From: Bradyrhizobium mercantei | GTDB taxonomy: Bacteria > Pseudomonadota > Alphaproteobacteria > Rhizobiales > Xanthobacteraceae | Reading direction: 5' to 3' | Assembly: GCF_001982635.1 (NCBI RefSeq) | Contig: NZ_MKFI01000009.1 | Span: forward strand, 1-64,000 | DNA: 64,000 bases | Part shown: piece after piece, positions 52,723 to 61,023 of the stretch | How the letters are laid out: each line of letters starts with the position of its first letter | Position numbering within the stretch: the stretch's first letter is position 1 | The notes under the pieces: model-generated | The model's database searches: none | The model's input: only the letters and a program-made list of their open reading frames with translations | What the model was told of the DNA's origin: nothing | Program-made: the position numbers and the translations under genes

Positions 52723-53520
52723 CTATGCCTTCAGTTCTTTCGGTGACGCGGAGGCGATCACCTTTGCGAAAATGCGTTCCGCAACGCGCAGATCTTCGAC
52801 GCTGTCAATCTCGTACCACTTCAGACCGTCGCATCGCACCGCTATGAGCTGTAAACCGTGCCGTTCCACGAGATAGGCGAGGAGCTCCTCCGTGTAAGCC
52901 TGCGTGGCTCCTGACCTGATGATATTGTCCAGCGCTGGAACGATCGTTGCTCTGAGCGTCGACGCTGAAAATCGGAACAGGTTCATCGTTTTGAAAAGCC
53001 GTGGGCCGTCCCCAATGAGGTTCGCAGCCGTCTGCTTCATGCGGAAGTCTCTGATAAAGCCGGCATCCGACAACACGACCGCCGATCCTTCCATCGACTC
53101 ATCAAAGGGAGCGACTGCAGCCACGTCGGTCGCTTGACTGATTAGCAGGTAGTGAAGCGCGTTCTTCTCGAAGAACACGTCGCCTTCGAGAAGAAAGCAG
53201 TCTCCGGAAAGAAGAGCGTCGCGCGCCAGCCACAGAGAATGAGCGCTTCCGGTACGATCGAAAACTGTTGATTCGACATACTTGATTTCGAGCTCGGCAA
53301 AGCGGCTACCGCAGGCATATTGAATGGCGTCCTTGCGGTAGCCAACGACAATGGTCACCGTTTCTACGCCTACGGTCTTTAGATTCCGCAGGGCATTGTG
53401 GAGGATCGGAGTGCCGTTGACTTCGACCAGCGGCTTTGGTCGCAGATCTGTCAGAGGACGTAGGCGGGAGCCGCAACCCGCGGCGAGAATGATTGCGTTC
53501 CCAGGAGCGCTGGCTACCAT
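52723..53520 (-). CDS. NTP (cytidylyl)transferase, PntC/Fom1-N-like
   Basis: 265 residues; ATG 53520 is favoured because the paralog at 56759 starts at the same place (MVASAPGNAIIL against MAINAPRKAVIL). The nucleotide loop is NAIILAAGCGSRLRPLTDLR, then PKPLVEVNGTPILHNALRNL; VGYRKDAIQYACG lies near residue 65 and DCFLLEGDVFFEKNALHYLL (catalytic Asp) near residue 115; KWYEIDSVEDLRVAERIF gives the C-terminal metal Asp. These are marks of LicC/PntC-type enzymes that make CMP-linked choline or phosphonates. The gene lies 372 bp after a PEP mutase on the same strand, so activation of a phosphonate with CTP is the likely role. Sugar-1-phosphate activation is the alternative. Confidence 0.8.
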   Translation of the reverse strand: MVASAPGNAIILAAGCGSRLRPLTDLRPKPLVEVNGTPILHNALRNLKTVGVETVTIVVGYRKDAIQYACGSRFAELEIKYVESTVFDRTGSAHSLWLARDALLSGDCFLLEGDVFFEKNALHYLLISQATDVAAVAPFDESMEGSAVVLSDAGFIRDFRMKQTAANLIGDGPRLFKTMNLFRFSASTLRATIVPALDNIIRSGATQAYTEELLAYLVERHGLQLIAVRCDGLKWYEIDSVEDLRVAERIFAKVIASASPKELKA

Positions 53521-53806
53521 TTGGTCTCTCTCATCGCACAAGGTTGCGCTCCGCAAAACGCTGTAAGCGTCCGGCTGGTGCATCAGGTCTTCACGTATGG
53601 TGCTGCAGTCGTGGTCGCGAAACGTAGGGGATCACCATTTGGTCAGGGAGGCCGTTCGTGCTGCAGAGCGGCCATTTTGGTGGGGCTGAATGGTTGCCCT
53701 TGAGACAATGAGGTGATTGGGAGAACGGATGGCGGTAATCCACGGCGGTGCTGCGTGACAAGTTGTCTGCTCGTTCGAGAGCCCGCTGGTTGAAGGGAGC
53801 TTTGGG

Positions 53807-53920
53807 TCACCTGCCGTCGTCGCCACCCACCCCCGATAGGAGCGAGTAACGGACCGCATCGGCGCCGTAGCGGGTCGCAAGCCGGGCGACTTCAAGACAG
53901 CAGTCCTTCAAAATCATTGC
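53807..53920 (-). pseudogene. Possible methionyl-tRNA synthetase-like fragment
   Basis: A 37-codon frame overlapping the PEP mutase 3' end reads ILKDCCLEVARLATRYGADA then VRYSLLSGVGGDDG. The Y-G-A-D-A-V-R-Y-x-L-L segment is the familiar motif of methionyl (and related class I) tRNA synthetases. It is too short to be functional and may mark a former neighbour gene. The assignment is tentative. Confidence 0.35.
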
Positions 53921-54866
53921 TGCTTTGTTCATGGCATTCAGAGCGTCGTCGCTCGGGCAGATATCGCGTTTCCGCATGAGTGAGCTCGTCGTACCTGAAC
54001 AGTTCGAAGATCTCGTTTAGCGTCGCAATTGTGGGCTCAATGCTGGCAGTGCTCTCCTCAGCGATGATACGACTGCAGACCTGTCTCATTCCCGCTATCG
54101 CGGCTCGCAGGGAGTGGTTGGCCCAAATCACTGTTGAAATGCGCGCCCTTCGATGTGCCGAGGCCGGCGTTCGATAGTACTTCGTGGGAACGATCACGAC
54201 CGGCAGCCTGTTCTGCCAGGCCCGCGCGAACGCGAATATCTCGTCCGCGGCGGTTCTTCGCGAGTGAATGAGGATCGCGTCGGATCCCGCGTACGCGTGG
54301 GCGCGGGAGAGTGCTTCTTCGATTTCATGCCCGGCGATAAACGATTCGATACGGGCCACCAGGATCAGATCGTCCGCGACGGTGTCTTTTACGGCGCGCA
54401 GGCGGCCGGAGAACTCGTCGATGGCGGCGAGAGGATGGCGACCGCCAAGAAGCGAGTTTTTCTTCGGAAAGCAGCTGTCTTCCAGCGTGATGCCGGCTGC
54501 GCCACACTGACGGAGGCTGCGAGCCAGCAGACGGGCGTTATTGAAGTTCCCGAAGCCGCCGTCCCCGTCGACTAGAACCGGCAGTCCGCTAGAGTTCACG
54601 ATTCGGCCGACTACATCGACAAGCTGGCTCCACGATGCCTCATTTGCTTCGCGATAACCCAGCGAGGATGCAATCGACAGCCCCGATGCCCAGAGGCCCT
54701 TGAAACCTGCCCGCTCTGCGATCGCGGCGGAGAGGCCATCATGCGCTTCCATAAGGAAAGAGAGTTCCCCGCTGCAGCAGACTTGAGAGCGCTTCATCTC
54801 GGCAAACGACGGGCTGGCGGGCCGGCTATGGCCGTTGGCGAGGACAGAAGCTGATGGGACCTGCAT
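53892..54866 (-). CDS. pepM: Phosphoenolpyruvate mutase, copy 1
   Basis: 324 residues from ATG 54866, which has AAGGA upstream. By family it isomerises PEP to phosphonopyruvate, forming the C-P bond. FLMEAHDGLSAAIAERAGFK opens the barrel, VLVDGDGGFGNFNNARLLAR holds the Mg-binding Asp pair, and LEDSCFPKKNSLLGGRHP keeps the mutase Lys and Asn (K120/N122 of the mussel enzyme), unlike the hydrolase at 33939. STVIWANHSLRAAI is also mutase-like. Two oddities: the catalytic Asp58 equivalent is Glu (GYREANEASW) and two residues are missing in AHAYAGSDAILIHSRR compared with copy 2. The C-terminus carries about 15 extra residues. Activity is therefore uncertain. Confidence 0.83.
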   Translation of the reverse strand: MQVPSASVLANGHSRPASPSFAEMKRSQVCCSGELSFLMEAHDGLSAAIAERAGFKGLWASGLSIASSLGYREANEASWSQLVDVVGRIVNSSGLPVLVDGDGGFGNFNNARLLARSLRQCGAAGITLEDSCFPKKNSLLGGRHPLAAIDEFSGRLRAVKDTVADDLILVARIESFIAGHEIEEALSRAHAYAGSDAILIHSRRTAADEIFAFARAWQNRLPVVIVPTKYYRTPASAHRRARISTVIWANHSLRAAIAGMRQVCSRIIAEESTASIEPTIATLNEIFELFRYDELTHAETRYLPERRRSECHEQSSNDFEGLLS

Positions 54867-54931
54867 ACCGGATCCTTGTGCGCTTGAACGGCCGACGTGC
54901 GTCAGTGAACGTGACATGCATCTGTCATCTG

Positions 54932-54959
54932 GATCAATGACGAGCGTTGGTAGTTGACC
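54932..54959 (-). promoter_or_regulatory. PepM-type leader dyad, copy C
   Basis: On the gene strand GGTCAAC-N14-ATTGATC, 66 bp before the ATG of PEP mutase copy 1, followed by CAGATGAC and ATGTCAC as in copy D. Confidence 0.68.
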
Positions 54960-55679
54960 GGAGAAAAGTGGTGGACAGTCGCTCGAGATTGCAGGCACGA
55001 CTGGGTTTCCGCAACTACGACGCGTTCGTCCCTTGCTGACGAAAATTGCGATGAGCTTGCGGCTTCTCTGCGTGGCGGTTTGCGCGCGATTGGTCAATTC
55101 GCGCGCGGTTCGCCCCTTGGACTTTCGAACAGGCGGCTTGGCGATCAGGCGTGTGAAGGCGCACGCCGTCAAAAATCATCGGAAGGGCTTGGCGCTCGTC
55201 ATTGTCACGCCGGCGCCAGCGTGATCGCAAGCCGGCGCCCCGATGCCCGGTACGTTTCGACCGAGGTTCTCGGTTATGGTGTTCTGACAGGCGCGTGGGC
55301 GAGATCTGCCTGGAGCAGGATTCTGGAGGCGAAACGGCTGGGCCAGTCTGATGGCTGTCAGAGACACTGTTGTCGGCCGTGCAACAAAAATACGTCCGGT
55401 CGAGCAAACGGCGTTTACGGTCGGGCTGTCGGAATTGGCATGAGGCTTGATTGATGCTTGTGAGCACCACGGCCGCGTTGCTTTCAACGTCCTTGACGTA
55501 CGACGGATGGTCCGGATCGGCCGGTACGTCGATTGTTCCGGTGACGCGACCGATTGCAACATGGATATGGTTTGCCAGCATGCTCGATTATTGGATCGTG
55601 GTCCACCACAACATCGCTGCGCGTTCGCGCCGCGGCGCTGCGCCCGTGCCAGGTGCTCTGCCTGCTGGCGATAATGTTC
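54960..55679. other. No supportable gene
   Basis: About 720 bp upstream of PEP mutase 1. Several open frames exist on both strands but none shows family motifs. Confidence 0.45.
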
Positions 55680-56190
55680 GACAGGCAGCCGTCTTCAAAC
55701 GGCTCGAAGCCGAGGTTCGGCGCATGCACCTGGACGGACCGGCCGCGGTTGACTGGGGCAGGGTACAATACTCTGTCGCTCGACATCCTGTCGAACCGGT
55801 CAAAAGATCTTCTGGTCGACTCCTGGGCCACTTGGCCTGTTTCGGGTCGAGGGATACGAGGGTCTTGCCGTCGGCCTCGGCGTCCTGCGCGGTATGGTGG
55901 AGGCCCATTGGGAGCAGTTATTTCCGCCGGTCACGCAGGAAGATGCGCGGACCGGCGCGGTCCACTGGCTCCTTCACCTCGCCCCGGTTCTGGCCGCGAA
56001 CGAGCCGACTGAAGCCGACGCTTCAGCAGTTGTCGCCGTCCAGAATGCTCTCGATGGACTGGCTCGCGAACTCAGGGGAGAGCTCATCGACGGCCAGGTC
56101 ACTCTGGAAGTATTGGTCAGGGCGCTGCAACCGCATCACGAACGAGCCTCCACAACCCGCATCTGGCTCGTGTTCGGTATGGCGATCTGA
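55680..56190 (+). pseudogene. tssA: Type VI secretion TssA (ImpA N-terminal) remnant
   Basis: Two frames combine: SLDILSNRSKDLLVDSWATW, then VEGYEGLAVGLGVLRGMVEA and HWEQLFPPVTQEDARTGAVH with HLAPVLAANEP. These correspond to the 'L-L…R-S-K-D-L…L-x-G…G-L…L-x-x-x-W-x-x-L-x-P' core of ImpA_N proteins, baseplate-associated components of type VI secretion. A frameshift lies near 55850, and both ends are missing. No other T6SS gene is present, so this is a stray fragment. Confidence 0.65.
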
Positions 56191-56759
56191 CCTGTCCTCA
56201 TGGACGCTTGGCGTACGATCAGCCCAACTTCGGTATGATAGCCGCCGATATAGGCGACCCACACCCCATCCTTCTTCATTCTTGAGACCAGCGCCGCGTA
56301 GTCTTTTTCGCCGGCTACATAGCTGTTTCGAATGGCGTGCTCACCGGATCTAAGAAGCTGCGCCGCAACCACGTCGGCAATGCCCTTACCCGCCGTGCTC
56401 TTGTCATCGAGCACTGTGATGGCCTCGTGATGGTAGCAGTCGCCCGAAAGCAGTGTGTCGCGAGCGAGCCACAGCGAATAGGCACTTCCCGTGCGGTCAA
56501 AGGCCGACGAATCGACATAGTTGATCTCGATCGGGCCGAAGCGGCGATCGCATGCGTATTTAATGGCATCCTTGCGGTAGCCGACGACGATCGTCACCTC
56601 CTCGACGCCGACCGCCGCCAAGGTCGCAGGGCATTGTGGAGGATCGGCGTGCCGTGCACCTCGACCAGGGGCTTCGGCCGCAGATCCGTCAAGGGTCGCA
56701 ATCGAGAACCGATACCGGCGGGCGAGAATGACGGCTTTCCTGGGAGCATTGATAGCCAT
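56136..56759 (-). pseudogene. Chimeric pseudogene: NTP-transferase head joined to branched-chain ABC binding-protein piece
   Basis: It starts MAINAPRKAVILA like the enzyme at 52723, then is out of frame for about 40 codons (the correct SRLRPLTDLRPKPLVEV reads in another frame), and returns with VEEVTIVVGYRKDAIKYACD to SLWLARDTLLSGDC. At about 56440 it switches abruptly to VLDDKSTAGKGIADVVAAQL, then SYVAGEKDYAALVSRMKKDG and VAYIGGYHTEVGLIVRQASM. That second part is an internal segment of a LivJ-type amino-acid binding protein. Two compensating indels and the fusion make it nonfunctional as either protein. Confidence 0.75.
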
Positions 56760-57279
56760 TTAGGTTTACTCTACCGCCGAAGGATATCTCTTTATTCATT
56801 GTTCCGAGCGTCGAGCACCTGTTGGAACTTGCTCAGCGTGTTCAGGAGAGGCCCGCTTGTCATTGAGCTTAATCAAATGATCGGCGCACGAAGTGCTGTG
56901 CATGCCTGTCCGTTGCACCAAATGAGCGCCTCCGTGATCGAGAAATGTCGCTTATGGTCGCTACTATGACGTGAGGCCTACAGAGTCCTTGGAAAGGAGA
57001 CCTCACCATTTGAAGGGGCCGCGTTGTCGTCCGCGTTGACTTCTCTCCGGGAGAGATATGAGCTCGTAGGCCCTTCGTGACTGGTCATTGAGATGCATGG
57101 GGGGATCGAACCGAGATACGCAGCAGTGCAAAGGTCGATGACGTCGTCGCGCCATTTGATCGTATGTGCAGTATCAGAACGGAAAACACGTGCTGCGCGG
57201 AACAATCTCTTGAAACGTGATAGTAGTGCGGAAGGTTGCATGACGGCGGTCTTTCAATAAGCTGTTGTAGGATGAAACG
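56760..57279. other. No supportable gene
   Basis: 520 bp between the chimeric pseudogene and PEP mutase 2. Short frames only; no motif recognised. Confidence 0.5.
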
Positions 57280-58221
57280 CTATTGCCGTAGGCTATCGGG
57301 AGACTGGTATCGCAATTCTGCACAAGCGAGTTCGTTATAATTGAACATTTCGAAGATCTCGTCGAGTGTCGCAATATTAGGTTCAATGCTCGCTGTAGTC
57401 TCCTCAGCGAGGATGCGGCCGCACACCTGCCGCATTGCTGCCATTGCCGCGCGAAGGGAGTGATTAGCCCAGATCACTGTCGAAATGCGCGCTTTACGAT
57501 AAACGGAGACCGGTGTTCGGTAGTATTTCGTTGGAACGATCACGACTGGCAATCTGTTTTGCCAGGCGCGCATAAACGCAACGATCTCGTCCGCGGCAGT
57601 TCTTCGCGAGTGAATCAGGATCGCATCGGCTCCCGCATCGGCGTAAGCGTGAGCGCGCAAAATGGCTTCGTCCATGTCGTGGCCGGCAATCAACGCCTCG
57701 ATACGGGCCACGAGGATCAGATCGTCCGCGACCGTGTCCTTTACGGCACGCAAACGACCGGAGAATTCGTCGATATCGGCGAGGGGGTGTCGGTCGCATA
57801 TAAGCGAGTTCATCTTGGGAAAGCAGCTGTCCTCCAGCGCGACGCCGGCCGCCCCACGCTGACGCAATTTCCGTGCTAAGAGACGTGCATTGTTGAAGTT
57901 CCCAAAGCCTCCATCCCCGTCAACCAAAACGGGCAGTTCGGTCGAGTCCACGATCCGCTCGACTGCGTCGACGAGTTGGCTCCATGAGGCTTCATTGGCG
58001 TCGCGGTATCCGAGCGAGCAGGCAATCGATAAACCGGACGCCCAGAGACCCTTGAAGCCGGCGCGGCCGGCGATCGCGGCGGAGAGACCGTCGTGCGCCT
58101 CCATGAGGAAGGTGAGTTCGCTGCTGGAGCAAATTTGATCGCGCAACATCTCGGGAAGTGAGGAGCCGGCGCGAAGACAAGAGCCGTTGGCAAGAGCCGA
58201 TTGTTGTAATTGATCTTGCAT
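57280..58221 (-). CDS. pepM: Phosphoenolpyruvate mutase, copy 2
   Basis: 313 residues from ATG 58221 (MQDQLQQSALANGSC), with AAGGA 7 bp upstream. The canonical features are FLMEAHDGLSAAIAGRAGFK, GYRDANEASW with the Asp58-equivalent intact, VLVDGDGGFGNFNNARLLAR, the gating loop LEDSCFPKMNSLICDRHP with mutase Lys and Asn, ILVARIEALIAGHDMDEAIL, and STVIWANHSLRAAM. In both copies the E-D-K of most mutases reads E-D-S. It would make phosphonopyruvate from PEP, a step that normally needs a downstream decarboxylase, aminotransferase or reductase to pull it forward; aminotransferase candidates lie at 49999 and 34825, and no decarboxylase is seen. It appears functional and is probably the active copy. 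Confidence 0.87.
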   Translation of the reverse strand: MQDQLQQSALANGSCLRAGSSLPEMLRDQICSSSELTFLMEAHDGLSAAIAGRAGFKGLWASGLSIACSLGYRDANEASWSQLVDAVERIVDSTELPVLVDGDGGFGNFNNARLLARKLRQRGAAGVALEDSCFPKMNSLICDRHPLADIDEFSGRLRAVKDTVADDLILVARIEALIAGHDMDEAILRAHAYADAGADAILIHSRRTAADEIVAFMRAWQNRLPVVIVPTKYYRTPVSVYRKARISTVIWANHSLRAAMAAMRQVCGRILAEETTASIEPNIATLDEIFEMFNYNELACAELRYQSPDSLRQ

Positions 58222-58292
58222 GCAAAGTCCTTGCCGGTGTGTGTGGCCGGCCGATGTTGTCGCCGATAGGTGTGACATCGTTCCGTCATCTG

Positions 58293-58320
58293 GATCAACG
58301 ACTTGGATTGGTAGTTGACC
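58293..58320 (-). promoter_or_regulatory. PepM-type leader dyad, copy D
   Basis: On the gene strand GGTCAAC-N14-GTTGATC, 72 bp before the ATG of PEP mutase copy 2, followed by CAGATGACGGAACGATGTCA. Confidence 0.68.
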
Positions 58321-58982
58321 GGGGGCATCTTGCTTCAAGGCGCGCAGTCGCCATCGCCCTTCTAGGCTGGCAACGAGTTATGGGCGACAAGCGGGATGAT
58401 GGTGGACCTATGACGACTTGGGCTTGGACCGAGCATGCGCCCAAGCAGAATGCTCGAGTTCCTTCCGCAGAAGAATAGTCTCTTGTAATCGCTCTCCCAC
58501 GAAAGAGAAAACTATCGGCGCTTTTGGCCCGTCGGGTCGCGAAGATGCATGTGAGCGAGAGATTTTAGGTGCACGGCAACAAACAGGCCGTTTATTGGGA
58601 ATCTAAAAAAGCGAGTTTTCCGGACACGATGAAAAAGAGTGGTTCTTGGACTCGCAGGATCTTTTCGTCTCTGAAAGTATTGAGCGTCAATCAACGTTGA
58701 TTGAGAAAAGGGGCGCTGATGATTTGCAATATTCTCGTCGATGTGTCGGGAAGTTTTTGTGCGCCGGCGATGTCCTGTCGTGCGATGCGCGCGTCACCTT
58801 GTTGACGATCCCCCGTTCCTGCGCTCACACCGCAGATCACCAATTCGTCTCTCGCTTATAGCCCAGCATCGAATCCTGGCAGTCGTGCCACGCTCTTTTC
58901 GAGCAGGGGGGCGAATGCGGTGCGCTGCCTGCTCCAAGCCACCGACTGTTTAATTCCAGTCCAATCTACGTGAGGTGACGGC
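58321..58982. other. Intergenic, no supportable gene
   Basis: About 660 bp between the divergently placed PEP mutase 2 leader and sfnG. No motif-bearing frame; probably contains the sfnG promoter. Confidence 0.5.
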
Positions 58983-60089
58983 ATGACCACGAACGAAAAC
59001 CCTCTAAAATTCGCCTACTGGGTCCCGAACGTCTCCGGCGGCCTTGTCATTTCCTCGATCGAGCAGCGCACCAGCTGGGACATCGACTACAACCGCAAGC
59101 TGGCGCAGATCGCGGAGAAAGGCGGTTTCGACTACGCCTTGAGCCAGATTCGGTTCACTGCAGGCTATGGCGCCGACAAGCAGCATGAATCCGTTAGCTT
59201 CTCGCATGCACTGCTCGCCGCAACCGAAAAGCTCAAGGTGATTGCGGCTCTCCTTCCCGGGCCCTGGAATCCAGCCCTGGCTGCAAAGCAGATCGCGACC
59301 ATCAGTCAGCTCACCAATGCACGGGTCGCGGTCAACATTGTCTCGGGCTGGTTTCGCGGTGAATTCCATGCCATCGGCGAGCCTTGGCTCGATCACGACG
59401 AGCGTTACCGCCGCTCGGAAGAGTTCATCAATGCGTTGCGCGGCATTTGGACCGAGGAGACCTTTACCGTCAAGGGGGACTTCTACCGGTTCAACGACTA
59501 TTCGTTAAAGCCAAAGCCGCTCGAGCCGCTGCCGGAGATCTTTCAAGGCGGGTCTTCGCGTGCCGCCCGAGACATGGCCGCTCGCGTGTCTGATTGGTAT
59601 TTCACCAATGGCAATACGCCAGATGGCCTGAAAGCACAGGTCGAGGATATCAGGGCCAAGGAAAAGTCCTTCGGCAAAAGCTGGCGCACCAAGATCGGCA
59701 TCAATGCATTTGGCATTGTCCGGCAAACAGAGAAGGAAGCCAAGGACGTCTTGCAGGAGATCCTCGACAAGGCGATCCCGGAAGCGGTGCACGGCTTCCA
59801 GCATGAGGTCCAGAATGCCGGCAATGCCAGCCCCGAGCGCGAGGGCAATTGGGCCAAGTCCACCTTGCAGGATCTCGTTCAGTACAATGATGGCTTCCGC
59901 TCGAATCTGATCGGTACGCCAGAGCAGGTCGCCGAACGCATCATCGAGCTCAAGCGCGCCGGCGCCGACCTGATCCTGCTCGGCTTCCTGCATTTCCAGG
60001 AGGAGGTCGAGTATTTCGGCAAGCACGTGATCCCGCTGGTGCGCGAGCTTGAAGCAAATAGCTCGCCGCACGTCCAGGCGGCGGAATAG
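58983..60089 (+). CDS. sfnG: FMNH2-dependent dimethylsulfone monooxygenase
   Basis: A 368-residue bacterial-luciferase-like monooxygenase; the start MTTNENPLKFAYWVPNVSGG and length match SfnG, which converts dimethylsulfone to methanesulfinate using reduced FMN from a partner reductase. Family marks are GGLVISSIEQRTSWDIDYNR, FDYALSQIRFTAGYGADKQH, ALLPGPWNPALAAKQIATIS, NIVSGWFRGEFHAIGEPWLD and EIFQGGSSRAARDMAARVSD. GAGGTGACGGC precedes the ATG. It is followed directly by ABC transporter genes, suggesting import of a sulfone or sulfonate and its use as a sulfur source. No flavin reductase is visible before the window ends. Confidence 0.9.
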   Translation: MTTNENPLKFAYWVPNVSGGLVISSIEQRTSWDIDYNRKLAQIAEKGGFDYALSQIRFTAGYGADKQHESVSFSHALLAATEKLKVIAALLPGPWNPALAAKQIATISQLTNARVAVNIVSGWFRGEFHAIGEPWLDHDERYRRSEEFINALRGIWTEETFTVKGDFYRFNDYSLKPKPLEPLPEIFQGGSSRAARDMAARVSDWYFTNGNTPDGLKAQVEDIRAKEKSFGKSWRTKIGINAFGIVRQTEKEAKDVLQEILDKAIPEAVHGFQHEVQNAGNASPEREGNWAKSTLQDLVQYNDGFRSNLIGTPEQVAERIIELKRAGADLILLGFLHFQEEVEYFGKHVIPLVRELEANSSPHVQAAE

Positions 60090-60105
60090 AAGCGGAGCGC
60101 GACGC

Positions 60106-61023
60106 ATGAGCCTGGTTGCGACAACGGGTGCCGGCGCCATAATTCTGGCGCGCACGCAGGAGCGTGCTGCCGCTGTGCGCGAGGCGGACGCGGCACGTCC
60201 GGCCGCCGAGGCGACGTTGGTTGCCGGCGTCGCCGAGCCCGTCCTGCGGCTCGAGAGCGTCTGCCTCAGCTTTGGCGGGATCGCTGCGCTCGACGGCATT
60301 GATCTCACGGTTCGTCAGGGCGAGATCCGCGCCATTATCGGTCCGAACGGTGCCGGCAAAAGCTCGCTCCTCAACATCGTCAGCGGGCTCTACCGTCCCG
60401 ACCGGGGCGTGGTGTGGCTCGCTCGTGAACGGTTCACGCACGTGCCGACCACGCGCCTTGCTGCTCACGGGGTGGCGCGCACATTCCAGAACCTTGCGTT
60501 GTTCAAGGGCCTGCCGGTGCTCGACAACGTCATCATGGGCTTTGTGCATCGCAGGAGTGCCGGATTCGTTCGGCAGATGCTGTCGACGCGAGAGGCGCGC
60601 CGCGAGGAGGCCGAGGCCCGTGCCGCTGCCGAGGAGGTGATCTCGTTTCTGCATCTGGGTAGCGTCAAGCATCGGCTCGCGGGCGGTCTGCCTTACGGAA
60701 TCCAGAAGCGGGTGGAACTCGCGAGGGCGCTGGTCGCGCGCCCGCCGCTGTTGCTGCTGGATGAGCCGCTTGCCGGCGTCACGCTGGGCGAGAAGCAGGA
60801 GCTCGCGGCACATGTGCGCAATGCGCGCGATGCCTATGGTGCCTCGATCGTTTTGATCGAGCACGACATCGGTGTCGTCATGGGCCTGTCCGACCGGATC
60901 GCGGTTCTCGACTATGGCCGCAAGATCGCCGACGGCACTCCGGAAGAGGTGCGCTCCGACCAGGCGGTGATCGACGCTTATCTTGGCGTGACCCATGAGG
61001 GCGAGACGGAGCGCGGGATCTGA
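60106..61023 (+). CDS. Branched-chain-amino-acid-type ABC ATPase (LivG-like)
   Basis: 305 residues from the ATG at 60106, 16 bp after sfnG. The first ~45 residues are an unusual Ala/Arg-rich extension before LRLESVCLSFGGIAALDGID. Walker A is IIGPNGAGKSSLLNIVSGLY near residue 85, the Q-loop ARTFQNLALFKGL follows, the signature is the LivG-typical LPYGIQKRVELARALVARPP, Walker B LLLLDEPLAGVTLGEKQEL and the switch IEHDIGVVMGLSDR. Its stop overlaps the LivH-like start (TGATG). A second ATPase (LivF) would be expected beyond the window. It powers uptake of the ligand bound by the protein at 63008. Confidence 0.9.
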   Translation: MSLVATTGAGAIILARTQERAAAVREADAARPAAEATLVAGVAEPVLRLESVCLSFGGIAALDGIDLTVRQGEIRAIIGPNGAGKSSLLNIVSGLYRPDRGVVWLARERFTHVPTTRLAAHGVARTFQNLALFKGLPVLDNVIMGFVHRRSAGFVRQMLSTREARREEAEARAAAEEVISFLHLGSVKHRLAGGLPYGIQKRVELARALVARPPLLLLDEPLAGVTLGEKQELAAHVRNARDAYGASIVLIEHDIGVVMGLSDRIAVLDYGRKIADGTPEEVRSDQAVIDAYLGVTHEGETERGI

